Assembly: GCA_019113165.1 (NCBI GenBank)
Contig: DXHV01000054.1
Location: 1-44,252, forward strand
DNA: 44,252 bases
Reading direction: 5' to 3'
From: Candidatus Desulfovibrio intestinipullorum
GTDB taxonomy: Bacteria > Desulfobacterota > Desulfovibrionia > Desulfovibrionales > Desulfovibrionaceae
The notes under the pieces were generated by a model, which saw only the letters and a program-made list of their open reading frames with translations, was not told the origin of the DNA and did no database searches. Every line of letters starts with the position of its first letter. Position 1 is the stretch's first letter. Shown here piece after piece: positions 16,648 through 24,916 of this stretch. The position numbers and the translations under genes were made by a program.

Positions 16648-18639
16648 CTAACGCTTCCTGACGACACAGGGCAGCCTGTCGGCAATTTCATGGGCCAGGT
16701 TGCCCCGGGCAGGATACTCGTCCTGCAGGGCCCGTCCTGCTTCCCCATGCCAGACGCAGCCAAGGGCTGCCGCCTGCAGGGAGGGCACCCCTTGGGCCAC
16801 CAGGGCTGCGATGACACCGCCAAGGCAGTCGCCGGAGCCTCCGCAGGAGAGCTGGGGCACATCTGCGCCAAAGAGAAGTGTCGGCGTATCAGGCGCCTTG
16901 ATCATGGTGCCTGGTCCCTTGAGGAGCACGGTGCAGCCCAGCATCTCGCACAGGCTCGCGAGAACCGCATGGCGCTGGCTCACAGGGTCAATGGAGCTGC
17001 GGTTCCCAAGCAGGGCCCTGGCCTCGCCCAGATGCGGGGTCACGATGTCCTCTGGCCGCAGGAATTTCGCAAGCTCCCTGTTCTCGCCAAGGATCATGAG
17101 GGCATCGGCATCCAGGACGAGGGGGCAGGAACGATCCTTTTTCAGGAGGGCCTGCAGGAAGGTGGCGCTGTCCTCGTCGCGGCCCATGCCGGGGCCCACG
17201 AGCAGGGCCTGAACCCGGGCCATGAGGTCGGCAAGGTCTGCCACATCCTTCTTGCGCCAGTTGCGCTCGCTGGCACTGCCCAAAGGCCGCACCATGATTT
17301 CGGCAGCGCCTCCCTTGACCTCGCCAATGGAGGCAGAGGGAGCTGCGGCTGTCACAAGGCCTGCCCCGGCGCGCAGGGCAGCCCAGGCACTGATGTGGGC
17401 CGCACCGGAGAGCCCGTGGGCTCCACCAACGACCAGGACATGGCCGTAGGAGTTTTTGTAGGCTGTCTTCTGACAGTCCGGCAGGAAAGCAAGGGCCGCT
17501 GCGTCAAGCTCCCTGAAGGAGGCCTGCGTCTTCATGCTGGCCTTGAGGGGCGTGCCGATGTAGCAGACGTGCACAGGGCCAGTGTACGCCTGGGCCCAGG
17601 GCAGGATGAGGCCAGGCTTGGCCGCAGCAAAGGTAACCGTGGCATCGGCTCGCACGGCCTCGGGGCAGGCCAGGCCCGTGAAGGAATCAAGCCCGGAGGG
17701 GATGTCCAGGGCCAGGGTATATTTTTGCCGGCCGCTGTTGCACAGTCGGACAAGGTTGAGCAGGTCCTCTCTCAGGCCGCCCTGAAAGCCCGTGCCAAGC
17801 AGGCCGTCAACGAGAATGTCGCACGTTCCCGCAAAGTGCTCCACAGGCTCGAAGGGCACGCCGCAGGTCTGGGCAATCTGCACAAAGAAGGCGGCATCGC
17901 CTCTGGCACTCTCTAGGGGTTTGGTGTGGTAGACCACAGGGGATGCTCCAAGATCCAGGAGCATGCGGCTCAAGGCAGCCGCATCGCCGCCGTTGTTGCC
18001 GGAGCCCATGAGCAGGGCCACGCGCTTGCCGGCAAGGTCGGGCACGGCAGCGCAGAGCACGCTGCGGGCCGCCTGGGCGGCGTTTTCCATGAGCACATGA
18101 CCCGGGATCCCCAGGGCCATGGCATCGGCATCCCACTGGCGCATTTCTTCGGCTGTGGTCACAGGGGCAAGGGCTGCCAGAAAGTCCTCCGTTGCGAGCT
18201 GCGGCACGGGTCTTGGCTCATTTGCCTGGGCCTTTTTGCCCTTCCGTGTCCGTGTCCTGCCCTCGGACTTGCTCGCTGGCCTGGCTCCTGTTCTGGCTGC
18301 CTTGTCCGCCTTGGCCAGGGGCTTTTCCCCGGAAGAAGGGGCGTCGGCGCCCCTGTCCTCTGCCGTCTGGTCCGGGCCCTCTGTCTGGTCTTCTGCCTGG
18401 GTATCCGGCATGCTGTCCGGCTGCCTGTCTGCCTGAGGGGCTGTCGTGCTGTCAGCCTGGCTGTCTTGGGCCGGGGTCGGCCTGTCTGCTTCTGCCTGGC
18501 TGTCAGCCGCTGCTTCTGCCGTGTGTTCAGCCTCTGTGGGGGCAGCTGGTGCGGCCTGCGTGCCGGATGTCTGTTCTTCCGTGCCGGATGATGCCTCTTG
18601 CGTTGTGGTGGTCGGATCGGTGGATGGAATAAGGGCCAT
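16648..18639 (-). CDS. nnr: Bifunctional NAD(P)HX epimerase / ADP-dependent NAD(P)HX dehydratase with a long disordered N-terminal extension
   Basis: The enzyme repairs hydrated NADH and NADPH. The epimerase domain (YjeF N-type, about residues 160-380) begins VTTAEEMRQWDADA and has GSGNNGGDAAALSRML. The dehydratase domain (YjeF C-type, ribokinase-like, about 385-663) has YGHVLVVGGAHG, GPGMGRDED, LLKGPGTM and the catalytic GGSGDCLGG. The chosen ATG 18639 has GGAG 8 bases upstream. It gives a 663-aa protein whose first 158 residues are low-complexity: acidic, rich in Asp, Glu, Gln, Ala, Ser and Thr, then a basic K/R patch (GRTRTRKGKKAQ). Typical family members start near VTTAEEM. The enzyme call is firm; translation of the extension is inferred from the open frame and the ribosome binding site. 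Confidence 0.93.
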   Translation of the reverse strand: MALIPSTDPTTTTQEASSGTEEQTSGTQAAPAAPTEAEHTAEAAADSQAEADRPTPAQDSQADSTTAPQADRQPDSMPDTQAEDQTEGPDQTAEDRGADAPSSGEKPLAKADKAARTGARPASKSEGRTRTRKGKKAQANEPRPVPQLATEDFLAALAPVTTAEEMRQWDADAMALGIPGHVLMENAAQAARSVLCAAVPDLAGKRVALLMGSGNNGGDAAALSRMLLDLGASPVVYHTKPLESARGDAAFFVQIAQTCGVPFEPVEHFAGTCDILVDGLLGTGFQGGLREDLLNLVRLCNSGRQKYTLALDIPSGLDSFTGLACPEAVRADATVTFAAAKPGLILPWAQAYTGPVHVCYIGTPLKASMKTQASFRELDAAALAFLPDCQKTAYKNSYGHVLVVGGAHGLSGAAHISAWAALRAGAGLVTAAAPSASIGEVKGGAAEIMVRPLGSASERNWRKKDVADLADLMARVQALLVGPGMGRDEDSATFLQALLKKDRSCPLVLDADALMILGENRELAKFLRPEDIVTPHLGEARALLGNRSSIDPVSQRHAVLASLCEMLGCTVLLKGPGTMIKAPDTPTLLFGADVPQLSCGGSGDCLGGVIAALVAQGVPSLQAAALGCVWHGEAGRALQDEYPARGNLAHEIADRLPCVVRKR

Positions 18640-19040
18640 GAAGGGACTCCAGGAAAAGGGAATTGTGCGTCTTCTGCTGCAAGCAGGGAGAAGTTCTGTG
18701 CGGTTCATGCAAAGAAAAGACCGGGCCGTGCAGGGCTAAAACACCGCACAGACAGACGTTTTGCAACATGATAGCCGTCTGCCCCGGCAAAGGCAACGAC
18801 CGCAGGCGCGCAAGGAGCAGGGCCAGGATCCGGTCAGGGCCGGATCAGGGCTGAATCAGAGCGGCCGGCCCGTTCGGCTGGAACAGTTGTTCCGTCTTGG
18901 CCTTTGCGGCCCTTTTGGGATAGTGTGGCCCCATGGGACATGCGCTGCACCCGAAAAAGGCCGCAGGCCACACAGGGGGCGCAGGCAGGACGTCCCTGAC
19001 GCAACACACAGCACGCAGCATGAGGAGACAGGGACAGGGC
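18640..19040. other. Divergent intergenic region between nnr and the TetR gene
   Basis: About 400 bases between divergent genes hold no supported gene. An imperfect inverted repeat CAGACG...CGTCTG spans roughly 18743-18771 next to an AT-rich TTGCAAAA stretch and could be a regulator site or promoter for nnr. The assignment is tentative. Confidence 0.3.
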
Positions 19041-19724
19041 ATGACCAGAACGGAAAAGACCAGAACGGAAAAAAACAGGACGGGAGCGGCAGGAACAGAG
19101 CGGACGGGGGACGGCTCCCATCACGGCAAGGGCCGGCCGCGCAGCTTTGACAGGGACTGGGCCCTTGGCCGGGCGCTGGAGCTCTTCTGGCAGAAGGGCT
19201 TCGAGCCTGTCACCGTGGCCGAGCTCTGCGAGAGTATGAACATCAGGCCGCCGAGCCTCTATGCGGCCTTTGGCAACAAGACGGCCCTCTTTCTGGAGGC
19301 CCTGGAGTACTACGAGCACACCTACTGGGCAGAGCCGTCCCGGCGTTTTTGCGAGGAGCCGGATGTCTGCAGGGCCGTCGAGCGCTTCTTTGAAGAAGCG
19401 GCGCACATCCTGCTCTCGCCCTCCACGCCCTGCGGCTGCATGGTGGTGCTGGCTGCCGTGAACATCTGCCCCTCGGAAACGGAAATCATAGCCCGGGTGC
19501 GCGAGTACAGGGAAAAGACAAGACAGATGTTTGCCGAGCGCCTGCACAGGGCCGTTGCCGACGGCCAGCTCCCTGCCGGCACCAGTGTTGCGGCCCTCTC
19601 CTGCGCCCTCAATACCTTCCTGGAAGGCCTCTCCCTGCAGGCCAGGGACACGCTCGACCTCTCCGAACTTGTGCAGACAGCCGCCCTGGCCGTCCGCCTG
19701 CTCCCGGCACGGCAGCAGGGCTGA
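19041..19724 (+). CDS. TetR/AcrR family transcriptional regulator
   Basis: The 227-aa protein has a Lys/Arg/Thr-rich, probably flexible N-terminus (about 30 residues). The TetR DNA-binding domain follows: ALELFWQKGFEPVTVAELCESMNIRPPSLYAAFGNKTALFLEALEYY is split across helices 1-4, with the helix-turn-helix at VTVAELCESMNIRPPSLY. The C-terminal ligand domain contains TPCGCMVVLAAVN, recalled from YxaF/AcrR-like regulators. ATG 19041 is the likely start; an ATG at 19020 in the same frame is possible. It has its own terminator and is followed by a separate promoter, so a role in controlling the next two genes is only suggested by position. Confidence 0.85.
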   Translation: MTRTEKTRTEKNRTGAAGTERTGDGSHHGKGRPRSFDRDWALGRALELFWQKGFEPVTVAELCESMNIRPPSLYAAFGNKTALFLEALEYYEHTYWAEPSRRFCEEPDVCRAVERFFEEAAHILLSPSTPCGCMVVLAAVNICPSETEIIARVREYREKTRQMFAERLHRAVADGQLPAGTSVAALSCALNTFLEGLSLQARDTLDLSELVQTAALAVRLLPARQQG

Positions 19725-19896
19725 GTGTCCCTGTCCCGAACGTCCGGCAGCGTGTCCTGTTCCTGCCGTTGTCTTCCCTGTTCCCGAACGCCCGCTGCAC
19801 AAGTACCTGACACGATGGTGTCTGTGGCGAGCTCCTGCTGCTCCTGTCCGCGTGTCCCGTGGTCCCCTGTCTCGTGGCCCCTGTTTCGTGTCCCGG

Positions 19897-19920
19897 AGGG
19901 CAGGGCCAGGCCCTTTTTTT
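19897..19920 (+). terminator. Rho-independent terminator of the TetR gene
   Basis: AGGGC (19897-19901) and GCCCT (19910-19914) pair around an 8-base loop and are followed directly by T-rich DNA to 19920. Confidence 0.6.
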
Positions 19921-19924
19921 CCTG

Positions 19925-19953
19925 TTGACAATTTTTGTAGCAATAACTAAATA
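19925..19953 (+). promoter_or_regulatory. Sigma-70-type promoter before the radical SAM gene
   Basis: A perfect TTGACA (19925-19930), 17-base spacer and TAAATA (19948-19953) lie in an AT-rich island right after the TetR terminator. The radical SAM start is about 70 bases downstream. Confidence 0.6.
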
Positions 19954-19989
19954 ATTCGCACGAACGGCCCTCACAAGACACCCGGGGCG

Positions 19990-20021
19990 TTTGCGAGGAG
20001 GAACCTTTGCGAGGAGGAACC
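19990..20021 (+). repeat. Tandem duplication of a 16-bp ribosome binding site
   Basis: The 16-mer TTTGCGAGGAGGAACC occurs twice without a gap (19990-20005 and 20006-20021), and the second copy abuts the ATG at 20022. The first copy sits the right distance from a TTG at 20007 in the same frame, so two translation starts are possible. Confidence 0.9.
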
Positions 20022-20918
20022 ATGAGCCGGCACTTCACCGAACCGCAGATGCGGCCGCCGCAGGAAGCGCATTCCCTGCTTTTGTACGCAACCCAGGGCT
20101 GTACCTACAACAAGTGCGCCTTCTGCTATGTGTCGCGGGGCTACCCCTTTCTCAGTGTGAGCAAGGAGGAGCTGGCCAGCGAAGTGGCGCAGACAAAAGG
20201 CCGCTATCCGGCCACAACGCGCATCTATCTGACAGGCTCAAACCCCTTTGCCCTGCCGTATGAGCGGCTTGCCGGCTATCTTGCCGTGCTGCGCCAGGCG
20301 TATCCGCACTTCGAGCGGGTGAGCATGCAGGCCCGCATTGGCGACATCGAGCAGAAGAGCGACGAGGAACTGGCCGAGCTCTGCCGCCTGGGTCTCTCCC
20401 GCGTCTATGTGGGGACGGAGAACGGCAGCGACAGGGTGCTTTCTCTCATGAACAAGGGGCAGACTGCCGAGGAAATTGTCTGCCAGCTGCAGCGCCTGGA
20501 CCGGGCCGGCATCACCTATGCCTGCTTCTACATTCTGGGCATGGGCGGCCGCGGAGCCGGCGTGGAAAGCGGTCGTGCCACGGCGCACCTGTTCAACAGG
20601 GTGCACCCTGTCTTCATCTCCACCACCGGGCTCACCATCTTTCCCGGCACGCCGCTTGCGGACATGGTCCGCAACGGGACCTTCACCGAGGCCTCGGAGC
20701 GGGAAAAGCTGGAAGAGCTGGAAGTGTTCCTGAGCGAGCTGACGACAGACACCTTCTACGACGGGATCCACTATCTGAACCCCATGAATTTCCGTCTGGC
20801 CGTGCGCGACCGCAAGGCCGTGGACGAAGCCCTGGCGGAAATCAGGGAGGCCCTGGCCACCATGTCCGACGAGGAACTCGAACTCATGGTGGGGCGCCGC
20901 TTCATGAATTCCTTGTAA
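20022..20918 (+). CDS. Radical SAM protein (Elp3/B12-radical-SAM-like), function unknown
   Basis: The 298-aa protein has a radical SAM core. The cluster motif is GCTYNKCAFCY, a CX4CX2C spacing rather than the common CX3CX2C. YLTGSNPFALP, QARIGDIEQKSDEELAEL, VGTENGSDRVLSLMNKGQT and GMGGRGAG fit the barrel strands of Elp3-like family members. Such proteins with CTYNxCxFC are frequent in anaerobes but mostly uncharacterised. It has no B12-binding domain and no extra cluster domain. It is followed 105 bases later by a flavodoxin-fold reductase that could supply electrons; that pairing is inferred from position. Confidence 0.85.
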   Translation: MSRHFTEPQMRPPQEAHSLLLYATQGCTYNKCAFCYVSRGYPFLSVSKEELASEVAQTKGRYPATTRIYLTGSNPFALPYERLAGYLAVLRQAYPHFERVSMQARIGDIEQKSDEELAELCRLGLSRVYVGTENGSDRVLSLMNKGQTAEEIVCQLQRLDRAGITYACFYILGMGGRGAGVESGRATAHLFNRVHPVFISTTGLTIFPGTPLADMVRNGTFTEASEREKLEELEVFLSELTTDTFYDGIHYLNPMNFRLAVRDRKAVDEALAEIREALATMSDEELELMVGRRFMNSL

Positions 20919-21023
20919 TGGCTCAGGCCTGCGGCACAGGGCGAACCTGTTCACATATCGAGGCAGGGGTCTTTCCCTGTGAACAGCCCCTGCACACAAT
21001 TCGCAACTGGAGGACAACAAATC

Positions 21024-21578
21024 ATGGGCAAGAACATTCTCATTCTCAACGGCAGCCCCAGGGCACGGGGCAATACGGCCCTGCTCATCAGGGCCTTTGC
21101 GGAAGGCGCACAGGCCGCAGGCCATGAAGTGACCTGTTTCGATCTGCAGAAAATGGACCTGCACCCCTGTCTTGGCTGCTGCAAGGGCGGCAGGGACGTG
21201 AACAGCCCCTGTGTGCAGAAGGACGACATGCACAAGATCTACCCGGTCTACCGGGAAGCCGATGTGGTGGTCCTGGCCTCGCCCATGTACTACTGGGCCT
21301 TTTCTGCCCAGCTCAAGATGGCCTTTGATCGCCTCTTTGCCGTGGCCGAGTGCAACCCGGGCTATGCCAATCCCAAAAAGGACTGCTGTCTGATCATGGC
21401 TGCCGAGGGCAATACCCCGGACAACTGGAAGCCCGTGCTCGACTACTACCACTCGCTCATGCACTTCATGGAGTGGACGGATCGCGGCGCCGTGCTGGCC
21501 GGCGGTGTCTTCGAGGCCGGTGCCGTGGCAGGCCAGCCTGTTCTGGAGGAAGCCCGCGCCCTGGGCGCGTCCCTGTAG
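21024..21578 (+). CDS. Flavodoxin-fold NAD(P)H-dependent FMN reductase / iron-sulfur flavoprotein-like
   Basis: The 184-aa protein begins MGKNILILNGSPRARGNT, the FMN-phosphate loop of NADPH-dependent FMN reductases and iron-sulfur flavoproteins. KMDLHPCLGCCKG contains closely spaced cysteines at the place where iron-sulfur flavoproteins bind a cluster, though here the set is incomplete (CLGCC plus one later SPC). SPMYYWAFSAQLKMAFDRL is the conserved flavin-contact segment. ATG 21024 has GGAGG 11 bases upstream. It is probably an electron carrier or quinone/flavin reductase. Confidence 0.85.
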   Translation: MGKNILILNGSPRARGNTALLIRAFAEGAQAAGHEVTCFDLQKMDLHPCLGCCKGGRDVNSPCVQKDDMHKIYPVYREADVVVLASPMYYWAFSAQLKMAFDRLFAVAECNPGYANPKKDCCLIMAAEGNTPDNWKPVLDYYHSLMHFMEWTDRGAVLAGGVFEAGAVAGQPVLEEARALGASL

Positions 21579-21579
21579 A

Positions 21580-21631
21580 TCATTCCGGGAGAGCATCTTT
21601 GGAGATCATCTTTGGAGATCATCCCCGGAGA
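21580..21631. repeat. Four tandem 13-bp units after the flavoprotein gene
   Basis: Four consecutive 13-mers follow the stop codon: tcattccgggaga, gcatctttggaga, tcatctttggaga and tcatccccggaga. The middle two differ by one base. The rest of the gap to 22007 shows only irregular GACAGTCC-type repeats (21795-21860) and no gene. Confidence 0.8.
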
Positions 21632-22007
21632 GCGTCCTTCTGATCGCGTCGTTTGGCCCGCGTCGTCCTGACCGCACCTTCCGGCCGCGCTGTCTGTGCG
21701 CGCAGCACGGACACCGTTTCCTGATGCGGGCAGCACACGTCGCTGCAGACACAAAGAGCACACCCTTGCGTTCCTGCCGGATCCCCCCGGGCAATCCTGA
21801 CAGACAGCCCCGACAGGCAGTCCTGACTGACAGTCCTGGCAGACAGTCCCCTGGAGAGTCCGGCCGCACAGGGTGTTTTTTGCTGTTCGTCCGGCCTGCG
21901 TGAGCGCCCCGGAGGCCGGGCCTTCTGCCTCTCGTTCCCCTTGGGAAGACGCCAGTCTTCCGGAGCGATTCGCATCCGGCAGTCGCTGCTCGACCGTTCG
22001 TCCGCCC

Positions 22008-22385
22008 CTATCCTTCAATGATCACGAAGGCCACGGCGCACAGGGTATCGTGGCTGATGCTCACATGCAGCCGTGTGCCCTGCAGGGCCTGCAGACGCTC
22101 CAGGGCAGGCCCTGTCAGATGCAGTTCGGGGGCTCCTGCGGCCGTGTTGAAGACCTCCAGGTTGGCCGGACCTATGCCGTTGGCAAAGCCCGTGCCCAGG
22201 GCCTTGGCGCAGGCTTCCTTGGCAGCCCAGCGCCCGGCCAGAAAGGCAATGGCCCGATCATTTCCGGGCAGGAGGGGGAGCTCCGCCCTGGAGAGCATAT
22301 GGGCGGCATAGCGCGCCCCGAAGCGCTCGTAGCCGCGCCGGATGCGATCTAGACTCACAATGTCCGTACCTGTGCCAAGTATCAT
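22008..22385 (-). CDS. acpS: Holo-[acyl-carrier-protein] synthase
   Basis: AcpS transfers 4'-phosphopantetheine from CoA to a serine of apo-ACP. The 125-aa protein has both family motifs: GTDIVSLDRI, with the magnesium-binding aspartate, and GRWAAKEACAKALGTG, with the metal-binding glutamate. SISHD near the C-terminus is also typical. The start at ATG 22385 (MILGTGTDIV) is the family N-terminus; a longer frame to 22784 overlaps panF out of frame. It follows panF by about 95 bases on the same strand, so pantothenate uptake and its final use are genetically linked. Confidence 0.95.
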   Translation of the reverse strand: MILGTGTDIVSLDRIRRGYERFGARYAAHMLSRAELPLLPGNDRAIAFLAGRWAAKEACAKALGTGFANGIGPANLEVFNTAAGAPELHLTGPALERLQALQGTRLHVSISHDTLCAVAFVIIEG

Positions 22386-22480
22386 GAAGGGCCCCTGATG
22401 GAATTTCTGTCTGTTATTCTGATGGATGTTTGTCGGAGAGGTCTGGTGTCCGGGCCTGTCGGGCTTGTCGGGCCCTCTTG

Positions 22481-24043
22481 TCAGGCCTGTCCCTGGCGAT
22501 CCGGTCTGGCTGTCCCTGTCGTCTTCCCGGCTTCCCGATCCCCGTCTTCCCAGGCACTGGCAAAGTAGCATTTCAGGACCGCCGGGGACACGGACTGGCC
22601 CAGGCGCGAACCGGCCAGAAAGCAGATCAGGGACACCGCAATGCCGATGACAATGGGGTGCAGGCCTGCCGGCCTGATGCCCCAGAGCATGGCCAGGCAG
22701 TAGGAGAGCGTGCCGCCGCAGATGGCGGCCAGGCCCCCTGTGCGGTTGGCCTTCTTCCAGAAGAGGCCCAGCAGGAAGATCCACAAAAAGGCACTCTCAA
22801 GGCCGCCAAAGGCAAACATGTTGATCTTCCAGATGACGCTCGGCGGATCAATGGAGAGCATGAAGCTGGCAAGCCCCAGGACCAGGGTGCAGCCCTGGCT
22901 CAAGAACGTGACCCTGCGCCCGGAGACAGGCAGGCCGCGGCGTCCGAGCTCATAGAGATAGATGTCCTTGACAAGGGAAGAGGAGGCCGCCAGGAGCAGG
23001 GAAGAGATGGTGGAAATGGTGGCTGCTATGGGGCCTATGATGCAGAAGCCTGCCACCAGGGGCGACATGGAGGCAATGAGGCGGGGGATGATGTTGTCGA
23101 TGCTGCCCCCGTAGGCTGCCAGATCGTCTGTCAGTACGCCTGCCGAGAGCACGCCAATGAGGTTCATGCCGATGTTCATGGCGCCGATGACGACGGTCCC
23201 GATGACAAGGGCCCTGTGCAGGGAGCGCGTGCTCTCGTAGCTCAGGCAGCGCACGGCGGACTGGGGCAGGGCCAGGACGCACAGGCCCACCAGCACCCAC
23301 TGGGAGATGTAGAGGCTCACCGGCATCTGGCCGGCAGACAGGGGCTCCAGAAGCTCGGGTTTGCGGCTTGCCAGATCGGTCATGATGGCGGCAAAGCCTC
23401 CTCCCTGCTGCAGAAGGCCTGCCAGCAGGACCACCATGCCGGCCAGCATGAAGACGGCGCACACGGCATCGGTCACGGCCACGCCGCGAAAGCCGCCCAC
23501 TGTGGTGTAGACCACCACCGACAGGCCGAACAGGGCCAGGCCCGCCAGGTAGGGGAGTCCCGTCACGGCCTCGAAGAGCTTGGCGCCGCCCACAAACTGG
23601 GCTATCATGGTGGCGCACAGAAAGATCACGATGATGACGGCAGAGAGCGTGGCCAGCAGATCCGACTGATAGCGGTGGCGGATGATGTCGATGATGGTCA
23701 CGGCATTGATCTGGCGGGCTGCCAGGGCAAGCTTCTTGCCGAGCACCCCCAGCAGCAGGATGAGCATGGTCACCTGCACGACGGACATGTAGATCCAGCC
23801 GAAGCCGATTTCCCAGGCCTGACCGGGCCCGCCCACAAAGCTGCTGACCGAGCTGTAGGTGGCCACCGTGGTCATGGCCAGGACAAAGCCGCCCAGGCTG
23901 CGCGATCCGATGAAGTATTCGGAAAGAAAGTGGCTGCTGCCCTTCTGGCTGGCATGGCCCTGGGCCCTGCTCAGGACGGCGCTGACGAGCAGCATGACGG
24001 CCATGAAGAGAAGGACAGGGGCAAGGACGGCGAGACTACTCAT
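22481..24043 (-). CDS. panF: Sodium/pantothenate symporter PanF
   Basis: This 520-aa member of the sodium:solute symporter family has about 13 hydrophobic segments. Family motifs include YFIGSRSLGGFVLAMTTVATYSS, GFGWIYMSV, GGFRGVAVTDAVCA (the conserved GGxxGVxxTD region) and GPIAATISTISSLLLAASS. PanF is favoured over other SSS transporters by strong overall resemblance at these motifs and by the YhdT-like gene that overlaps its start, an arrangement known in many genomes. The C-terminal 25 residues are basic and cytoplasmic. Confidence 0.88.
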   Translation of the reverse strand: MSSLAVLAPVLLFMAVMLLVSAVLSRAQGHASQKGSSHFLSEYFIGSRSLGGFVLAMTTVATYSSVSSFVGGPGQAWEIGFGWIYMSVVQVTMLILLLGVLGKKLALAARQINAVTIIDIIRHRYQSDLLATLSAVIIVIFLCATMIAQFVGGAKLFEAVTGLPYLAGLALFGLSVVVYTTVGGFRGVAVTDAVCAVFMLAGMVVLLAGLLQQGGGFAAIMTDLASRKPELLEPLSAGQMPVSLYISQWVLVGLCVLALPQSAVRCLSYESTRSLHRALVIGTVVIGAMNIGMNLIGVLSAGVLTDDLAAYGGSIDNIIPRLIASMSPLVAGFCIIGPIAATISTISSLLLAASSSLVKDIYLYELGRRGLPVSGRRVTFLSQGCTLVLGLASFMLSIDPPSVIWKINMFAFGGLESAFLWIFLLGLFWKKANRTGGLAAICGGTLSYCLAMLWGIRPAGLHPIVIGIAVSLICFLAGSRLGQSVSPAVLKCYFASAWEDGDREAGKTTGTARPDRQGQA

Positions 24044-24425
24044 GCGTGCCTCCCCGGGGGCAGGTCATGGAAGCGTCTGCCCCCTGGCCGGAAGCGTGTC
24101 CCTGTGCCGGCAAAGCCCGAGGCTGTCCGGCAGGAGGCACGGCAGCTGTGCCCTCTTCCCTGCACACGGGATCCCTGCCTGCTGCCTCGTCCTCCCAGTC
24201 AAAGTTTCTGAAGACGCGGCGTGCGAGCCAGACGCAGAGGACAATGGCGAAGAGCCAGGTGCCCAGGCAGCCTGCGAGGGCCCACAGGGGCACATGGAAG
24301 AGGGTGACGTCGAAGAGGCTTGCACCGAAGCCTGCCAGTGTCCAGAAGACGATGATGGCCAGGGCGGCCAGTCCCGAAGCCCGGGCCTCCCTGTCTGCCT
24401 GTTGGAGCTTGTGCCTGTAATCCAT
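24036..24425 (-). CDS. yhdT: YhdT family membrane protein (DUF997), PanF partner
   Basis: The 129-aa protein begins MDYRHKLQQADREAR and has two membrane helices (LAALAIIVFWTLAGFGASL and VPLWALAGCLGTWLFAIVLCVWL) followed by FRNFDWEDE. YhdT-type proteins of this shape sit directly before panF in many bacteria and probably assist or regulate it. The C-terminal 45 residues (Gly/Ala/Gln-rich) exceed the usual length and overlap panF by 8 bases. The start lacks a strong ribosome binding site. Confidence 0.8.
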   Translation of the reverse strand: MDYRHKLQQADREARASGLAALAIIVFWTLAGFGASLFDVTLFHVPLWALAGCLGTWLFAIVLCVWLARRVFRNFDWEDEAAGRDPVCREEGTAAVPPAGQPRALPAQGHASGQGADASMTCPRGGTHE

Positions 24426-24916
24426 GATGGGTGTGCCGCCTCGTTCCTGTGGGTGTGCAAGGCCGGTCTGCAGCCGGCACGAAGGTGATACACAGGAAGG
24501 CGGCTGAAAGGCAAGGGCAGGAGCCCTTTTCCCGGAATCCGGGATAATGGGAGCGCCTGCTGCGGCACAGGAGTGGGGCCTCGGAAAGAGCCGGGGGAAA
24601 GAGTCGGGATGAGGCAGGAGAAGGAGCCGGAGGGAAGAGTCTGAAGGAAGAAGACCGGGGAGGAAGCCAGGTGAAGAGGGTCTGTGGCACTCTTCAGGGA
24701 AGGGGTGGCAGGGCAAACCTGCCTGATGCTCACCGGGGCTGACCCGAGCCCCAAAAAAAAAGGCCTGGGTGCGGATGAGAGGGGACCGGAAGGATGGCAG
24801 CTGCATGGCAGATGCCATGCCGGGATGTCATGCCGGATGGACGGGAGAAGGCTGGCCGGACAAGGTCTGCCCCGCACGCCTCATACGCCCCACAGGCTCA
24901 CATGGAGGACAAGGCG
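24426..24916. other. Divergent intergenic region between yhdT and the AAA-ATPase gene
   Basis: No gene is supported. The stretch is purine-rich from 24590 to 24680. It contains a palindrome TCCCGG-AAT-CCGGGA at 24530-24544 and an A-run (24754-24763). Promoters for both divergent genes must lie here, but none stands out. Confidence 0.35.
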
